64,000 bases of DNA from Chelatococcus sambhunathii (GTDB lineage: Bacteria; Pseudomonadota; Alphaproteobacteria; Rhizobiales; Beijerinckiaceae). Position numbers and translations under genes: made by a program. This document shows, one piece after another, positions 28,853 to 38,152 of the stretch. Below the pieces are notes generated by a model. It had not been told where the DNA came from. It did no database searches and saw only the letters and a list, made by a program, of their open reading frames with translations. The stretch is taken from NCBI RefSeq assembly GCF_001418005.1, contig NZ_LIOL01000005.1, forward strand, positions 124,001 through 188,000, given 5' to 3'. Within the stretch, counting starts at the first letter, position 1. The number at the start of each line of letters is the position of its first letter.

Positions 28853-30190
28853 TCATTTTCCGATACAGAAGCCAGCGAAAAGACGGTCGAGAACATCCTC
28901 GACATCGACCCTGCCGGTGACACGCCCGAGATAGCGCATCGCCAGGCGAATGTCTTCTGCAAAGAGCTCGCCGGGATGGCCGGGGCCGGCGGAGATCGCC
29001 CGCTCCAGCGTCGCAAGCGCACCTGCAAAGGCCTCCCGATGCCTCGCACGGGTCACCAGACCACCGTCCGCGACGACATTCTTGGCCATGGTTTCAAGGC
29101 GCGCAACGAGCGCCTCGACACCTTCGCCGGTCGCGGCCGAAAGCTCAAGCTCATCGAGCGACGCGTCACTGCCAACGCCCCGGCCCGTAGCCAGATCGAT
29201 CTTGGTCCGGATCGGAATGATCACGGCACCAGGAGCATCCTGAAGATGTTCCGTCTGCGAATCGAATGCGCGGAGCGACAGGATGACGTCGGCGTTTCGC
29301 GCCCGGTCGCGGGCACGCCGCACGCCCTCCTGCTCGATCGGATCGCGGCTCTCACGCAGGCCGGCGGTGTCGACCAAGGTGACCGGTATGCCGGCGAGGT
29401 CCCAGTGCACCTCGATACTGTCTCTGGTTGTACCTGGTATGTCCGAGACGATGGCGACGTCGCGCTGCGCCAGCGCGTTCAGGAGCGTCGACTTGCCGGC
29501 ATTCGGCGGACCCGCGATGACCACGGTCAGGCCGCTCCGGATCCGCTCGCCACTGCGGGCACGCGCAATCTCCCGCCGCAGCTCATCCGCCACCGAAACG
29601 AGCAATGCCATGGCACGCTCGCGCAAGCCGTCCGGCACATCGCTCTCATCGGCGAAATCGAGTTCCGCCTCGACGAAGGCCGATGCCTCAATGAGGGTCG
29701 TCCGCCACCGCTCCACGGCGTCGCGCAATTCGCCCCGCATCTGCCGCATCGCCTGTCGGCGTTGCATCTCCGTTTCGGCATCGATGAGATCGCCGAGGCC
29801 CTCGATGGCACTCAGATCCATCTTGCCGTTGAGCAGCGCGCGACGGCTGAACTCTCCCGGACCGGCGAGCCTGCAACCCGATATTTCTCCCAGGCCCGCG
29901 ATCACCGCGCCGATGACAGCCCGACCGCCATGTACGTGCAGTTCGGCAACGTCTTCTCCAGTGAAGCTGTTCGGGGATGGAAAGAAGGCCACCAGCGCCT
30001 CGTCAAGCAGGTCTCGCGAGAGAGGATGACGCAACCGGCAGAGCTCCAGCCGCCGCGGTCTCGGCACGTGGCCGGCCATCAATTCGAGAACGAATCGACA
30101 CGCCGGACCGGAAAGGCGCACCACGGCAATGCCCGCCCGCCCCGCACCGCTCGCCAAGGCAAAGATCGTGTCGTTTCGGCTGATCTGCAT
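28853..30190 (-). CDS. mnmE: tRNA modification GTPase MnmE (TrmE)
   Basis: 445 aa from ATG 30190. The N-terminal tetrahydrofolate-binding domain shows DTIFALASGAGRAGIAVVRLSG and FTGEDVAELHVHGG. The helical region GEFSRRALLNGKMDLSAIEGLGDLIDAET follows. The Ras-like G domain lies at about 215-370 with GPPNAGKSTLLNAL (G1), PGTTRDSIE (G2), DTAGLRES (G3) and a degenerate TKID (G4). It ends in the conserved FCIGK with the catalytic Cys. It acts with MnmG on tRNA wobble uridines. It is divergent from the DUF255 gene. Confidence 0.97.
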   Translation of the reverse strand: MQISRNDTIFALASGAGRAGIAVVRLSGPACRFVLELMAGHVPRPRRLELCRLRHPLSRDLLDEALVAFFPSPNSFTGEDVAELHVHGGRAVIGAVIAGLGEISGCRLAGPGEFSRRALLNGKMDLSAIEGLGDLIDAETEMQRRQAMRQMRGELRDAVERWRTTLIEASAFVEAELDFADESDVPDGLRERAMALLVSVADELRREIARARSGERIRSGLTVVIAGPPNAGKSTLLNALAQRDVAIVSDIPGTTRDSIEVHWDLAGIPVTLVDTAGLRESRDPIEQEGVRRARDRARNADVILSLRAFDSQTEHLQDAPGAVIIPIRTKIDLATGRGVGSDASLDELELSAATGEGVEALVARLETMAKNVVADGGLVTRARHREAFAGALATLERAISAGPGHPGELFAEDIRLAMRYLGRVTGRVDVEDVLDRLFAGFCIGK

Positions 30191-30245
30191 CGTTACGATA
30201 TTGAATCGAATTGCGGGCCGGCGCGTATGCCGACTGACTTGAGGC

Positions 30246-30251
30246 TATACT
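30246..30251 (+). promoter_or_regulatory. Candidate -10 element for the DUF255 gene
   Basis: TATACT in the 131-base divergent region, 71 bases upstream of the ATG at 30322. No convincing -35 lies 16-18 bases before it, so this is weak. AAGGAGGA at 30308-30315 is a strong ribosome-binding site for the same gene. Confidence 0.3.
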
Positions 30252-30321
30252 GCCAGCGTGGCTTTCCCGATGCAGGATCTCCGGCGCCCCTGTTCGGCGG
30301 CTGGGACAAGGAGGACGATCC

Positions 30322-32334
30322 ATGAACCGCCTCGCCAACGAGACCAGTCCCTATCTTCTGCAGCACAGGGAAAACCCCGTAAACTGGTGGCCCTGGGGTG
30401 AAGAGGCGCTCGCCCAAGCCCGCAGCGAGAACAAGCCGATCCTTCTTTCGGTCGGATACGCCGCCTGCCACTGGTGCCATGTTATGGCCCACGAGAGCTT
30501 CGAGGACCCCGCCACGGCCGAGGTCATGAACGAATTGTTCGTCAACATCAAGGTCGATAGCGAGGAACGGCCCGACATCGACTTCATCTACATGTCGGCC
30601 CTGCATGCGCTCGGCGAGCAAGGAGGCTGGCCGCTGACCATGTTCCTCACGCCCCACGGCGAGCCCTTCTGGGGCGGCACTTATTTCCCCAAGCAGAGCC
30701 GCTTCGGTCGGCCTGCTTTCGTCACGGTCCTGCGCGAGATTGCCCGTCTCGTGGCCGAGGAGCCGGCGCGTGTCGAGCACAACCGCCGCGCCATCGCCGC
30801 AGCGCTTGGGGCGGAGCCCGAGACGGGACCGGTCTTCGGCCACGAGACGCTGGAGCAACTCGCGGAGAAACTCGCCCGCGCCATCGACCCCGTAAATGGC
30901 GGCTTGCCCGGAGCGCCAAAATTCCCCAATCCGCCCCTGCTCGAGCTAGTGTGGCGCCATGCGGCACGCACCGGCCGCGAGGAGGACCGAAGAGCTTTCA
31001 TCCTGACGCTGGAGCGCATGGCGCGCGGCGGCATCCACGATCACCTGGGTGGCGGATTCGCCCGTTACGCCGTGGATGAGCGATGGCTGGTGCCACATTT
31101 CGAGAAGATGCTCTACGACAATGCCCAGCTGCTGGAACTCTATGCTCTCGCGGCGCGGGACACGGGCGATCCGTTGTTTGCGGGAGCAGCCGCAGGTATC
31201 GTCGATTGGCTTACGCGAGAGATGACACTGCCTGGCGGCGGGTTCGCCGCCAGCCTCGATGCCGATTCGGACGGGGAGGAGGGACGCTTCTACGTATGGT
31301 CCGCCGAGGAGATCGAGGCCGTCCTCGGCCCGGACGCGCCCCTCTTTTCCCGGCACTACGACGTCTCGGCAGGCGGCAACTGGGAGGGCAAGGTCATCCT
31401 CAACCGTCTCAGCGGCATACCCGCGACAGCGGACGAGGAAAGGCAGCTCGCCGGTCTGCGAGACAGACTGCTCAGGCGGCGAGCCGCACGCACGCCGCCA
31501 GGACGGGACGACAAGATTCTGGCCGACTGGAACGGCCTGATGATCGCCGCCCTCGCCCGCGCCGCCCTCCTCCTGCACCGGCCGCAATGGCTGGCCCCGG
31601 CGGAAGGTGCCTACCGTTTCATTGCCGAATCGATGCAGCGGAATGGCCGGTTCGGCCACTCCTGGCGGGATGGACGCCTGCTTTTTCCGGGCATGGCCAG
31701 CGACCACGCGGCCATGGTCCGCGCCGCTCTCGCCTTGTACGAGGCAACCGGGAAGATCGGCTACAGGGATGATGCGCAGGCCTGGACCGAACTCGTCGAA
31801 CGGCACTACCTCACCGATGACGGCATCCTTGCCATGTCGGACAGCGAGGCGGACGACATCATTCTGCGCCCCAAACCGACGCACGACGACGCCGTGCCCA
31901 ATGCCAACGGCATGCATGCCGAAAACCTGCTGCGGCTCGCCGCACTCTCCGGTGAACCTGCAGATCAGCTCAAGGCCGACCGCTTCCTCGATCAACTTCT
32001 GGCACATGCGGCAAGGGCACCCCTCGCCCACGCCACCGCCCTCAACGCGCTCGACTTCCGGCTGTCCGGAGCCGCCATCGCAGTGGTCGGAACTGGTGCT
32101 GACGACCTTCTCACGGCCGCACGGGATGTTCCGTATCCGAATCGAACGGTCGTGGATCTCTCCGGGAGTGATGCGGCAAGTTACCCCGGTATGGCCGCGG
32201 GCGTTTCACCCACTGCCGGCCGCTCCGCAGCCTTTGTCTGCTCCGGCGGCACGTGCTCGCTGCCCGTCACGGATCCGAATCGGTTGACGGAAATGCTGCA
32301 GGACCTGCGCGGAGATAAAAAGGGGCGGGTCTGA
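30322..32334 (+). CDS. Thioredoxin-domain protein of the DUF255 / YyaL / SSP411 family
   Basis: 670 aa from ATG 30322, with GGAGG seven bases upstream. The N-terminal thioredoxin-like domain (about 1-165) has [21 protein letters not shown], the redox motif CHWC in [18 protein letters not shown], and [23 protein letters not shown]. The remainder is an alpha-helical (alpha/alpha)6 barrel resembling N-acylglucosamine epimerase or glycosidase folds: [23 protein letters not shown] and [13 protein letters not shown]. The family is widespread in bacteria and animals, but the biochemical role is unsettled. It lies alone between convergent rho and divergent mnmE. Its stop codon falls in the loop of the rho terminator hairpin. 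Confidence 0.92.
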   Translation: MNRLANETSPYLLQHRENPVNWWPWGEEALAQARSENKPILLSVGYAACHWCHVMAHESFEDPATAEVMNELFVNIKVDSEERPDIDFIYMSALHALGEQGGWPLTMFLTPHGEPFWGGTYFPKQSRFGRPAFVTVLREIARLVAEEPARVEHNRRAIAAALGAEPETGPVFGHETLEQLAEKLARAIDPVNGGLPGAPKFPNPPLLELVWRHAARTGREEDRRAFILTLERMARGGIHDHLGGGFARYAVDERWLVPHFEKMLYDNAQLLELYALAARDTGDPLFAGAAAGIVDWLTREMTLPGGGFAASLDADSDGEEGRFYVWSAEEIEAVLGPDAPLFSRHYDVSAGGNWEGKVILNRLSGIPATADEERQLAGLRDRLLRRRAARTPPGRDDKILADWNGLMIAALARAALLLHRPQWLAPAEGAYRFIAESMQRNGRFGHSWRDGRLLFPGMASDHAAMVRAALALYEATGKIGYRDDAQAWTELVERHYLTDDGILAMSDSEADDIILRPKPTHDDAVPNANGMHAENLLRLAALSGEPADQLKADRFLDQLLAHAARAPLAHATALNALDFRLSGAAIAVVGTGADDLLTAARDVPYPNRTVVDLSGSDAASYPGMAAGVSPTAGRSAAFVCSGGTCSLPVTDPNRLTEMLQDLRGDKKGRV

Positions 32335-32345
32335 ACCCGCCCCTT
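32320..32345 (-). terminator. Intrinsic terminator of rho, overlapping the end of the DUF255 gene
   Basis: An 11-bp perfect stem (32320-32330 with 32335-32345) encloses a 4-base loop. On the reverse strand it is followed by TTTTTATC, so it should end the rho transcript. The loop bases contain the TGA stop of the rightward DUF255 gene, so its last codons form half of the hairpin. On the forward strand only two Ts follow, so it is less efficient there. Confidence 0.8.
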
Positions 32346-32368
32346 GTACAAACGTCGTTCCTGGAGCG

Positions 32369-33634
32369 TCAGGTATTCATCGATTCGAAGAAATCAGCGT
32401 TGGTCTTGGTCTGGCGCAACTTGTCGAGCAGGAACTCGATGGCATCGACGGTGCCCATCGGATTGAGGATGCGGCGCAGGACATACATCTTCTTGAGCAC
32501 GTCCGACGGCACCAGCAGCTCCTCCTTGCGGGTGCCGGAGCGGGTGATGTCGATGGCCGGGAAGACGCGCTTGTCGGAGACCTTGCGGTCGAGAATGATC
32601 TCCGAATTCCCGGTGCCCTTGAACTCCTCGAAGATCACCTCGTCCATGCGGCTGCCGGTATCGATCAGCGCCGTGGCGATGATGGTGAGGGAGCCGCCCT
32701 CCTCGATGTTTCGCGCTGCGCCGAAGAAGCGCTTCGGCCGCTGCAGGGCATTGGCGTCGACACCACCGGTCAGCACCTTGCCCGAGGACGGGACGACGGT
32801 GTTGTAGGCGCGGCCGAGACGGGTGATCGAATCGAGCAGGATGACGACGTCGCGCCCGTGCTCGACGAGGCGCTTGGCCTTCTCGATCACCATTTCCGCG
32901 ACCTGCACGTGGCGGGCCGCCGGCTCGTCGAAGGTCGAGGAGATGACTTCGCCCTTCACCGAGCGCTGCATGTCAGTCACTTCCTCCGGCCGTTCATCGA
33001 TGAGGAGAACGATGAGATAGCACTCGGGATGGTTTGTGGTGATGGACTTCGCGATATTCTGCAGAAGTACCGTCTTGCCGGTGCGCGGCGGTGCCACGAT
33101 GAGGCCGCGCTGGCCCTTGCCGATGGGCGAGACGATGTCGATGATCCGCGAGGAGAAGTCCTTGCGCGTCGGATCCTCGATCTCGAGCTTCAGGCGCTCG
33201 TCCGGATAGAGCGGCGTCAGGTTGTCGAAGTGAACCTTGTGCCGGATCTTCTCCGGATCCTCGAAATTGATGGTATTGACCTTCAGCAGGGCGAAATACC
33301 GCTCGCCCTCCTTGGGGCTGCGGATGGGACCCTCGACAGTGTCGCCCGTGCGCAGGCCGAAGCGGCGAATCTGCGACGGCGAGACGTAGATATCGTCCGG
33401 TCCAGGCAAGTAATTGGAATCGGATGAACGCAGGAAGCCGAAGCCATCCTGCAGCACTTCGACGACACCCTCGCCGATGATCTCCGTATCGCTCACCGCC
33501 AGCTGCTTCAGGATGGCGAACATGAGCTCCTGCTTGCGCATCGTGCTCGCGTTCTCGACCTCGAGCTCTTCGGCAAAGGCCAGCAATTCGGTCGGCGACT
33601 TCGACTTCAGATACTGAAGTTTGATCTCCCGCAT
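32369..33634 (-). CDS. rho: Transcription termination factor Rho
   Basis: 421 aa from ATG 33634 ([18 protein letters not shown]), the standard length; the frame is open further upstream but without conservation. The N-terminal domain and cold-shock-like RNA-binding domain show [40 protein letters not shown]. Walker [17 protein letters not shown], Walker [18 protein letters not shown], the Q-loop/R-loop region [27 protein letters not shown] and a secondary channel follow. The hexameric helicase ends untranslated transcripts. A 215-base leader precedes it. Confidence 0.98.
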   Translation of the reverse strand: MREIKLQYLKSKSPTELLAFAEELEVENASTMRKQELMFAILKQLAVSDTEIIGEGVVEVLQDGFGFLRSSDSNYLPGPDDIYVSPSQIRRFGLRTGDTVEGPIRSPKEGERYFALLKVNTINFEDPEKIRHKVHFDNLTPLYPDERLKLEIEDPTRKDFSSRIIDIVSPIGKGQRGLIVAPPRTGKTVLLQNIAKSITTNHPECYLIVLLIDERPEEVTDMQRSVKGEVISSTFDEPAARHVQVAEMVIEKAKRLVEHGRDVVILLDSITRLGRAYNTVVPSSGKVLTGGVDANALQRPKRFFGAARNIEEGGSLTIIATALIDTGSRMDEVIFEEFKGTGNSEIILDRKVSDKRVFPAIDITRSGTRKEELLVPSDVLKKMYVLRRILNPMGTVDAIEFLLDKLRQTKTNADFFESMNT

Positions 33635-33849
33635 CGGGGACTCTCTGTTTTGATGGTTATGATTGCCGGAAAAGGCAGACAAGACAGGTGGGAAGTTCAG
33701 GCTCGGGCGGCACATCCACAGCGGGGGCCACCTCTCGGGATCGCGCAGCTGTTGCAGACAAGCTGCAGCGACGCCAGCCTGATGGTTGGGAAGGCACCAT
33801 GCAATAGCGCCTTTTCCCGCGCCGCTCAAGCCCCCTCCAATCGAAAGGA
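33635..33849 (-). other. Intergenic region and leader of rho
   Basis: 215 bases between the hemJ stop and rho start, both on the reverse strand. No coding potential is seen. It includes an imperfect inverted repeat (GCAGCT at about 33748, AGCTGC about 16 bases on). It may hold a rho leader that allows autoregulation, as known in other bacteria, but no specific element can be named. Confidence 0.3.
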
Positions 33850-34278
33850 TCAGAAGGGCTTCAGCACGACGAGAAGGACGATGCCGATCATCAGCACCGC
33901 CGGCGTCTCGTTGAGGATGCGGTAGTAGCGGCTGGAACGCGTGTTGCGATCCACCGCAAAGTCCTTGAATCGCCGCACCAGGACCCCGTGCACGGCCGAT
34001 AGGAGGATGACGAGCGTGAACTTGCCGTGAAACCAGCCGGACCTGAACCAGCCGCCTTCATAGGCAAGATAGAGGCCGGCGATCCAGGTCACGATCATCG
34101 CCGGATTGATGATCGCCTTGAGCAGCCTGCGCTCCATGACCTTGAAGGTCTCGGACGTCTCCGAGCCGGGCGTGGCAGCCGTATGATAGACGAATAGCCG
34201 CGGCAGATAGAGCATGCCTGCCATCCACGAAATGACTGCGAGGATGTGCAATGCCTTGATCCATTCGTAAAGCGCCAT
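33850..34278 (-). CDS. hemJ: Protoporphyrinogen oxidase HemJ
   Basis: 142 aa, ATG 34278. A small integral membrane protein with four hydrophobic segments. Family hallmarks are [27 protein letters not shown] with the conserved His, [22 protein letters not shown], and [26 protein letters not shown], followed by [26 protein letters not shown]. It oxidises protoporphyrinogen IX to protoporphyrin IX in heme synthesis, replacing HemY/HemG in most alphaproteobacteria. It lies 40 bases downstream of hemE, forming a heme pair next to rho. Confidence 0.95.
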   Translation of the reverse strand: MALYEWIKALHILAVISWMAGMLYLPRLFVYHTAATPGSETSETFKVMERRLLKAIINPAMIVTWIAGLYLAYEGGWFRSGWFHGKFTLVILLSAVHGVLVRRFKDFAVDRNTRSSRYYRILNETPAVLMIGIVLLVVLKPF

Positions 34279-34318
34279 TGTCCAAACCCCGCTCTTCCGC
34301 TCCCGGCTTTATCCTGTC

Positions 34319-35359
34319 TCAAACGCCCCTGACACGGCGCAGCATCTGCTCGACATGGGCAACGGGCGTCTCCGGGAGGATGCCGTGCCCGAGATTGAAG
34401 ATGTGAGGCCGGCCCGCGAAGGTTGCGACGATTCGATCGACAGCTGCATCGAGCTGGCTGCCGCCGGCAACGAGGGACAGCGGATCGAGATTGCCCTGCA
34501 CGCAGACATGCGCCTGGACATGCTCCTGCGCCCAGTCCGGATCGACCGACCAGTCGAGGCCGATGACATCGGCGATGCCCGACTGCGCCAGCATCTCGAG
34601 CCGCTGTGCCGCACCGCGGGGAAAGACGAGGATGCGCGCCTGCGGACGTGCCGCGCGAACGCCCTCGGCAATGCGGCTGATCGGCTCCAGCGACCAGCGG
34701 TCGAACAGCGCCGGCGGCAGGGCCCCGGCGAAGCTCTCGAAGATCTGCACGGCATCGGCGCCGGCATCGAGCTGTGCCACGAGATAGGTGACGGAGGCAT
34801 CGACGAGGCGGTCGACAAGCGCCGCGAAGAAAACGTCGTCCTGATAGGCGAGGAGGCGTGCCGGTGCCTGGTCGGGCGTGCTCTTGCCGGCAATCATGTA
34901 ACTCGCGACCGTCCAGGGTGCTCCGCAAAAGCCGAGAAGCGCCGTCTCGGACGGCAGTGCTGTGCGCACCCGCCTGACCGTTTCCAAAACGGGTGCCAGC
35001 CGGTCGACATCGAAGGATGGTGCAAGCGCCTCGAGCCCTTCCTTGTCGTTAACCGGCCGCAAGCGCGGACCTTCTCCTTCGGCGAAGGTGACGTCCTGCC
35101 CGAGCGCGTGGGGAATGACGAGAATGTCGCTGAAGAGAATGGCCGCATCGAAGCCGAAGCGCCGAATCGGCTGCAGCGTCACTTCGGTGGCAAGATCCGG
35201 ATTGTAGCATAGGTCGAGGAAGGTGCCGGCCCTGGCGCGCACCTCCCGGTATTCCGGCAGATAGCGGCCTGCCTGTCGCATGAGCCAGACCGGCGGACGC
35301 TCGCTCGTCTTGCCGTCGATCACGCTGAGAAGCAGGGGCTTCGTCGTCGCAGGCTCCAC
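34319..35359 (-). CDS. hemE: Uroporphyrinogen decarboxylase
   Basis: 346 aa from GTG 35359; AGGG lies about seven bases upstream. It converts uroporphyrinogen III to coproporphyrinogen III in the cytosol. The N-terminal signature [21 protein letters not shown] is at about 21-41, with [33 protein letters not shown] and ILVFPRGA following; the last part includes GNLDP and [16 protein letters not shown]. In Caulobacter and Rickettsia hemE borders the chromosomal origin, and here its upstream gap has origin-like features. It is divergent from the dikinase-regulator gene. Confidence 0.97.
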   Translation of the reverse strand: MEPATTKPLLLSVIDGKTSERPPVWLMRQAGRYLPEYREVRARAGTFLDLCYNPDLATEVTLQPIRRFGFDAAILFSDILVIPHALGQDVTFAEGEGPRLRPVNDKEGLEALAPSFDVDRLAPVLETVRRVRTALPSETALLGFCGAPWTVASYMIAGKSTPDQAPARLLAYQDDVFFAALVDRLVDASVTYLVAQLDAGADAVQIFESFAGALPPALFDRWSLEPISRIAEGVRAARPQARILVFPRGAAQRLEMLAQSGIADVIGLDWSVDPDWAQEHVQAHVCVQGNLDPLSLVAGGSQLDAAVDRIVATFAGRPHIFNLGHGILPETPVAHVEQMLRRVRGV

Positions 35360-35446
35360 TGTGCACCCTTCAGAGAGAAAGAAAGAATGATTGAAAGGAA
35401 TCTTTACTGTTTTTCCTGTTGGGCAGCGGATTAGCGTGCCTCACCT

Positions 35447-35455
35447 GGATCCACA
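35447..35455 (+). promoter_or_regulatory. DnaA-box-like 9-mer 1
   Basis: GGATCCACA; seven of nine match TTATCCACA and eight of nine match the TGATCCACA G-box described for Caulobacter. It is adjacent to the A+T-rich stretch. Confidence 0.45.
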
Positions 35456-35529
35456 ATCCATCCCCAGCCTTCCCGTCCGCTGCCGATGGTCGCACGGGGA
35501 CGGTCGACTCGCCGGCGTCGGCGGCAAGC

Positions 35530-35545
35530 TTAACGGTTTATTAAC
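35530..35545. promoter_or_regulatory. CtrA-type box within the putative origin
   Basis: TTAA-CGGTTTA-TTAAC, a complete match to the TTAA-N7-TTAAC consensus. In Caulobacter such sites in oriC let phosphorylated CtrA block replication initiation. Occupancy in this organism is inferred. Confidence 0.55.
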
Positions 35546-35702
35546 CTTTCAGATCCGTTAACGCACGGGCGATCAGCGTCGCTCACGATCCGTCCCCAAA
35601 GGCGGGATCACGTGCGTTCGATCCTCCCACAGCTGCAGGCCTGTTGATCGCGCCAGCGACAAGCGCCAGAGTGCCAACGGCAGTTGGCGCACCGAAGGGT
35701 GC

Positions 35703-35711
35703 TTGTCCACA
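35703..35711 (+). promoter_or_regulatory. DnaA-box-like 9-mer 2
   Basis: TTGTCCACA, eight of nine match to TTATCCACA. It lies 102 bases upstream of the dikinase-regulator start. Confidence 0.5.
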
Positions 35712-35804
35712 TTCCTCGACTCCCGGCCCCCAGGATCGGTCGACGGATCCGTTGACGGGCATCTGCATCTGATGCGCCCCCGCTGCCCTGCCGGAGCTCG
35801 TGCC

Positions 35805-36635
35805 TTGGGTCGCAACTTCTTTCATCTCCACCTGGTCTCGGACGCCACCGGCGAGACGCTGATCGCTGTCGCACGCGCAGCGGCTGCGCAATATGAAGGA
35901 GTCTCGGCGATCGAGCACATCTATCCGCTCATCCGCTCGCGTGCCCAGCTCGAGCGGGTCATCGAGGAGATCGACTCCGCGCCCGGTGTCGTCCTCTACA
36001 CGATGGTCGAGGCGGAGTTCGCCGAGCGGCTGGAAGCGGCTTGCGCCGCGGCCGCCTGCCCGTGCCTGTCGGTGCTCTCGCCGGTCCTCAACCTGTTCCA
36101 ATCCTATCTGGGCGCCGCCCAGGCGTCCCGGCCCGGCGCCCAGCACGTGCTTAACAGCGAATATTTCAAGCGTATTGATGCCATGAACTATACGCTGCTC
36201 CATGACGACGGGCAGATGGCTGACAACCTCGAGGATGCCGACGTCGTGCTCGTCGGCGTCAGCCGCACGTCGAAGACGCCGACGTCGATCTACCTCGCCA
36301 ACCGCGGCATCAAGACCGCCAACATTCCCTTGGTGCCGGGCATTCCGCTGCCTGAAAGTCTGCAGAACGCGAAGAAGCCGCTGATCGTCGGCCTCGTCGC
36401 GAGTCCCGAGCGCATCGTCCAGATCCGCCAGAATCGCCTGCTCAGCCTCAATGCCGATGAGGCCTCGCCCTATGTCGATCGCGACAGCGTCGCCGAAGAG
36501 ATCGCCCAGTCGCGACGTCTCTTCGCCCGCAGCCAATGGCCCATGATCGACGTGACGCGCCGGTCGATCGAGGAAACGGCCGCCGCCATCATCGATCTCT
36601 ACAAGGCCCATCGCATGAAATTCATCGCGATCTGA
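35805..36635 (+). CDS. Pyruvate, phosphate/water dikinase regulatory protein (DUF299, bifunctional kinase-phosphorylase)
   Basis: About 276 aa from TTG 35805, with GGAG eight bases upstream, giving [19 protein letters not shown]; this fits the usual family length and N-terminus. ATG 35772 is a possible longer start. The family switches pyruvate phosphate dikinase or PEP synthase by ADP-dependent Thr phosphorylation and Pi-dependent dephosphorylation. The unusual P-loop [18 protein letters not shown] is clear at mid-protein, and [16 protein letters not shown] near the end is typical. This is the RP001-equivalent gene that borders oriC in alphaproteobacteria. maf, aroE, coaE and dnaQ follow closely. 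Confidence 0.93.
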   Translation: MGRNFFHLHLVSDATGETLIAVARAAAAQYEGVSAIEHIYPLIRSRAQLERVIEEIDSAPGVVLYTMVEAEFAERLEAACAAAACPCLSVLSPVLNLFQSYLGAAQASRPGAQHVLNSEYFKRIDAMNYTLLHDDGQMADNLEDADVVLVGVSRTSKTPTSIYLANRGIKTANIPLVPGIPLPESLQNAKKPLIVGLVASPERIVQIRQNRLLSLNADEASPYVDRDSVAEEIAQSRRLFARSQWPMIDVTRRSIEETAAAIIDLYKAHRMKFIAI

Positions 36636-36653
36636 GCCTGCCGGGACAGCGAC

Positions 36654-37298
36654 ATGCAACGCAGAGCGCAGGGCGACACAACGGGTTTATGGCTCGATGC
36701 CCATCCGCTCGTCCTTGCCTCGACGAGCCCAACCCGGCGCGATCTGCTCGTCGCGGCCGGGCTCGCGCTCGAGATCGAAGCGCCATCGGTCGACGAACGG
36801 GCGGTCGAAGCCGAGAAGCTGACGGCTGATGCCGCTGCGTCGGAGACGGCGGTGCTCCTCGCCCGTGAAAAGGCTCTCGAGGTCAGCCGGCGGCGACGCG
36901 GCCGCCTCGTGCTTGGCGCTGATCAGACGCTTGCTCTAGACGACGGTTCGCGTCTGTCCAAGCCGCGCGACGCGGACGATGCCGCCTCCCAGATCGCCCG
37001 TCTCGCCGGCACCACCCATCGTCTCTGCAGCGCCTGCGCCATCGCCCGCGACGGCGAAATCGTCTTTTCGACGCTGGCCGAGGCGCGACTCACCATGCGG
37101 CCGTTGTCGGACGCCTTCATCCGGCTTTATGTGGCGCTCGCCGGGTCCGGTGCGCTCGGCAGCGTCGGCGGCTATCAGCTCGAAGGGCTCGGCATCCATC
37201 TCTTCGAGCGCATAGACGGCGATCATTTCACCATTCTCGGCCTGCCGCTGCTGCCCCTTCTCGAGGGGCTGCGCACGATGGGAGTTCTTGCCCGATGA
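36654..37298 (+). CDS. Maf-like nucleoside triphosphate pyrophosphatase
   Basis: 214 aa from ATG 36654, 18 bases after the dikinase regulator. Maf motifs are LVLASTSPTRRDLL at about 19-32, DERAVEAEK, VLGADQTLALDDG, and a mid-region LSDAFIRLYV followed by GSVGGYQLEGLGIHLFERIDGDHFTILGLPLLPLL. The family hydrolyses non-canonical or methylated NTPs and affects septation when overexpressed in some bacteria. The stop overlaps the aroE start (ATGA). This position is characteristic of the alphaproteobacterial origin region. Confidence 0.92.
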   Translation: MQRRAQGDTTGLWLDAHPLVLASTSPTRRDLLVAAGLALEIEAPSVDERAVEAEKLTADAAASETAVLLAREKALEVSRRRRGRLVLGADQTLALDDGSRLSKPRDADDAASQIARLAGTTHRLCSACAIARDGEIVFSTLAEARLTMRPLSDAFIRLYVALAGSGALGSVGGYQLEGLGIHLFERIDGDHFTILGLPLLPLLEGLRTMGVLAR

Positions 37299-38152
37299 CC
37301 GATCCCGCCCGTCCCGTCCCCAAGGCCTGCATCATCGGCCACCCGGTCGCGCATTCGCGATCGCCGATGGTGCACGGTTTCTGGTTGAAGGAGTTGGACC
37401 TTCCGGGCGACTATACCCGCGAGGACGTGAGGCCGGAGAATCTTGCTCGTTTCATCGCCTCGCTGCGGGAGCGTGGCTATGTCGGCGCCAACGTCACGGT
37501 GCCGCACAAAGAAGCAGTGCTCGGCCTTGCCGAAGTTGCCAGCGAGACGGCGCGGGCCATGGGCGCTGCCAACACGCTCTGGTTCGAGAACGGCTTGCTC
37601 CATGCCGACAATACGGACGTGGCCGGTTTCCTCGCCAATCTCGATGAGCGGGCGCCGGGCTGGGACAGGCGGGGCGGAACAGCCACCGTGCTTGGCGCGG
37701 GCGGTGCCGCCCGCGCCGTCGTCTATGGGCTTCTCGCGCGCGGCTTTTCGACCATCCATCTCGTCAACCGTAGCAGGGAGCGCAGCCTCGCCCTTGAGGC
37801 GGCCTTCGGTCCCGCGGTGACGTCCTGTGGCTGGGAGGGGCTCGATCGAGCCCTGTCCGAGACGAACCTCCTGGTCAACACGACCTCCCTCGGCATGGCC
37901 GGCCAACCGCCGCTCGTCATCGATCTTGCGCCGTTGCCGGACACGGCCGTCGTGCACGACATCGTCTATATACCGCTGACGACAGGCCTTCTGTCGGCGG
38001 CACGGGCTCGTGGCCTTGCAACGGTTGATGGTCTCGGCATGCTGCTGCATCAGGCGGTGCCGGGTTTTGCGCACTGGTTCGGCAGGATGCCCAGCGTGAC
38101 GGAAGACCTACGGGCGATCCTGGTACGGGATATCGAGTGGGCGAAAGTGTGA
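37295..38152 (+). CDS. aroE: Shikimate dehydrogenase (NADP+)
   Basis: 285 aa from ATG 37295 in an ATGA overlap with maf. It reduces 3-dehydroshikimate to shikimate in aromatic amino-acid synthesis. The substrate domain shows GHPVAHSRSPMVHGFWL and NVTVPHKEAVLG with the catalytic Lys; NTLWFENGLLHADNTDVAGF carries the catalytic Asp. The NADP-binding motif TVLGAGGAARAVVYGLLARG and the NRS basic triad in HLVNRSRERS follow. It ends with a VDGLGMLLHQAVPGFAHWFG stretch. Confidence 0.96.
   Translation: MTDPARPVPKACIIGHPVAHSRSPMVHGFWLKELDLPGDYTREDVRPENLARFIASLRERGYVGANVTVPHKEAVLGLAEVASETARAMGAANTLWFENGLLHADNTDVAGFLANLDERAPGWDRRGGTATVLGAGGAARAVVYGLLARGFSTIHLVNRSRERSLALEAAFGPAVTSCGWEGLDRALSETNLLVNTTSLGMAGQPPLVIDLAPLPDTAVVHDIVYIPLTTGLLSAARARGLATVDGLGMLLHQAVPGFAHWFGRMPSVTEDLRAILVRDIEWAKV

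Larger units (their letters stand above)
35360..35804. other. Putative chromosomal replication origin (oriC), hemE / dikinase-regulator gap
   Basis: 445 bases without a credible gene. The position matches the Caulobacter-type origin, which lies between hemE and the DUF299 gene. Contents: an A+T-rich stretch at about 35376-35434 that could unwind; a DnaA-like 9-mer GGATCCACA at 35447-35455; a CtrA-type box at 35530-35545 with another TTAA at 35558; a second DnaA-like 9-mer TTGTCCACA at 35703-35711; and three GANTC (CcrM) sites at 35398, 35506 and 35718. Genes on both sides mostly diverge from it, and four parS-type sites lie within 9 kb on either side. No perfect TTATCCACA is present. Confidence 0.65.

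Noticed and set aside
35703-35804. Upstream extension of the dikinase-regulator gene from TTG 35703 or ATG 35772
   Set aside because: The extra residues are not typical of the family, and TTG 35805 has a GGAG at eight bases and gives the normal length.
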